Shown here: positions 5,024 to 5,947 of the stretch, piece by piece
How positions within the stretch are numbered: position 1 is the stretch's first letter
Layout of the letters: every line of letters starts with the position of its first letter
Assembly (NCBI GenBank): GCA_030918015.1
Contig: JAUPTP010000163.1
Location: forward strand, 1-5,947
From: Pseudomonadota bacterium
Lineage (GTDB): Bacteria; Pseudomonadota; Gammaproteobacteria; Burkholderiales; Burkholderiaceae_C
Reading direction: 5' to 3'
Length of the DNA stretch: 5,947 bases
Translations under genes and position numbers: made by a program
Notes under the pieces: model-generated
Database searches by the model: none
What the model saw: only the letters and a program-made list of their open reading frames with translations
What the model was told of the DNA's origin: nothing

Positions 5024-5947
5024 ATGAACAAGGTTCATCGCACGGTCTATAACGAAGCCTTGGGCGCCTGGGTGGCGGTCTCGGAAGTGGACCGGAGCGT
5101 GAGCGCGGGCGCCACCCGCACGGGCCGCGCGGTCGGCACGGCCGCTTCGGGGCGGTCGGCCCGCGGCATCGGTCGTCTGGTGATGACTGCGGTGGCCGCC
5201 GCCCTGGTGAGCGCGGGCTGGGCCCAGGCCGCGCCGGGCGCGACCGAGCTGCCCACCGGAGGCAGCGTGGTGGCCGGTCAGGCCAGCCTGAGCACGTCGG
5301 GCGCGACCCTGACCGTGCAGCAGGGCAGCGCCCGCGCCACCATCGACTGGGCGACCTTCAACGTCGGCAGCCAGGCGCAGGTGACCTTCCAGCAGCCCTC
5401 GACCTCGAGCGTCACGCTCAACCGGGTGCTCGACACGAATGCGAGCCAGATCTTCGGACGCATCAGCGCCAACGGGCAGGTGTTCCTGAGCAACCCGGCC
5501 GGCATCTATTTCTCGCCGTCGGCCAGCGTGGAGGTCGGGGGCCTGGTGGCCACGACCGGCACGATCGGCACGGACGCTTTCATGGCCGGCAGCAATCGGT
5601 TCAGCGACGCTGCCGGCGGCGTGGTCAACGAGGGGCTGCTGCAGGCCGATCTCAGGGGCTACATCGCGCTGCTGGCGCCCGAGGTGCGCAACACCGGCAC
5701 CATCGTGGCCCGGCTGGGAACGGTGGCGCTGGCGGCAGGCCAGGCCTTCGAGCTGCAGTTCGGCACCGATCAGGCGCTGACCGGGGTGCGCGTCGAGGCC
5801 ACGAGCCTGCAGGCGCTGGTCGAGAACCGGCATGCGGTGCTGGCGCCGGGCGGGCGGGTGATCCTGTCGGCCCAGGCCCTCGACCGGCTCCAGGGCGGGG
5901 TGGTCAACAACAGCGGCACCATCGAGGCCAGCGGCCTGGTGGAGCAG
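5024..5947 (+). CDS. TpsA exoprotein, filamentous haemagglutinin-like (N-terminal part; continues past the window)
   Basis: The first 308 residues are present and the frame is still open at the last base. Residues 1-25 form the extended signal peptide region (ESPR; MNKVHRTVYNEALGAWVAVSE), known from large type V secretion substrates, where it slows inner-membrane transit. A linker with several Arg leads to the hydrophobic core LVMTAVAAALVSAGWAQA (52-69), with a likely cut near AQA-AP. From about 72 comes the TPS secretion domain (haemagglutination-activity type): TIDWATFNVGSQAQVTF (106-122), LNRVLDTNASQIFGRISANG (132-151), then SNPAGIYFSPSA (156-167) and VGGLVATT. The usual NPNG motif reads NPAG (157-160). 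Later residues alternate as in a beta-helix (VNEGLLQADLRGYIALLAPE, VVNNSGTIEA). There is no cysteine in the visible part. The protein is predicted to be secreted by the adjacent TpsB. Adhesin is the common role, but a toxin-tipped (CDI-like) or other passenger cannot be excluded without the C-terminus. Confidence 0.95.
   Translation, partial: MNKVHRTVYNEALGAWVAVSEVDRSVSAGATRTGRAVGTAASGRSARGIGRLVMTAVAAALVSAGWAQAAPGATELPTGGSVVAGQASLSTSGATLTVQQGSARATIDWATFNVGSQAQVTFQQPSTSSVTLNRVLDTNASQIFGRISANGQVFLSNPAGIYFSPSASVEVGGLVATTGTIGTDAFMAGSNRFSDAAGGVVNEGLLQADLRGYIALLAPEVRNTGTIVARLGTVALAAGQAFELQFGTDQALTGVRVEATSLQALVENRHAVLAPGGRVILSAQALDRLQGGVVNNSGTIEASGLVEQ

Noticed and set aside
4820..5833. Minus-strand open frame across the TpsB-TpsA junction
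   Set aside because: It spans two confidently called genes in antisense and has no recognisable domain.

Overview
The window looks like a piece of chromosome from a GC-rich beta-proteobacterium. Burkholderiales or a relative is my inference, based on the almost exclusive G/C third codon positions, a serine tRNA with encoded CCA, and a TpsB-TpsA pair whose exoprotein carries an extended signal peptide region. I cannot name the genus. Most of the window is dense coding sequence. The clear exception is an AT-richer stretch of about 520 bases at 2743-3260.

Left end (1-320): the last 24 codons of an unidentified gene end at 72 and are followed by two tandem hairpins, the second a UUCG-capped intrinsic terminator. 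Next comes a self-contained serine tRNA unit: an extended -10 promoter, the tRNA-Ser(GGA) gene and its own terminator.

Middle (394-2742): two convergent genes. A plus-strand ATP-grasp ligase-like protein probably starts at a TTG codon (394) behind a good ribosome binding site. A minus-strand GNAT acetyltransferase of the CelD/BcsL (Acetyltransf_6) type faces it. Their stop codons are 15 bases apart, and an 11-bp GC hairpin covers this junction. Both fold types occur in surface-polymer or amino-acid-conjugate chemistry, but no substrate can be read from the sequence.

Right end (2743-5947): a long intergenic region holds a 12-bp direct repeat, other short repeats and a bulged hairpin. It leads into a two-partner secretion operon. 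The first gene is the outer-membrane transporter TpsB, with signal peptide, two POTRA domains and a 16-strand-type barrel. After 26 bases comes the TpsA exoprotein, with ESPR, signal peptide and TPS secretion domain, which runs off the window after 308 residues. In such systems TpsA crosses the inner membrane by Sec, its TPS domain is recognised by the POTRA domains of TpsB, and the filamentous beta-helical protein is threaded to the cell surface. The passenger function of TpsA lies outside the window. I found no insertion sequence, CRISPR array or recombinase gene.
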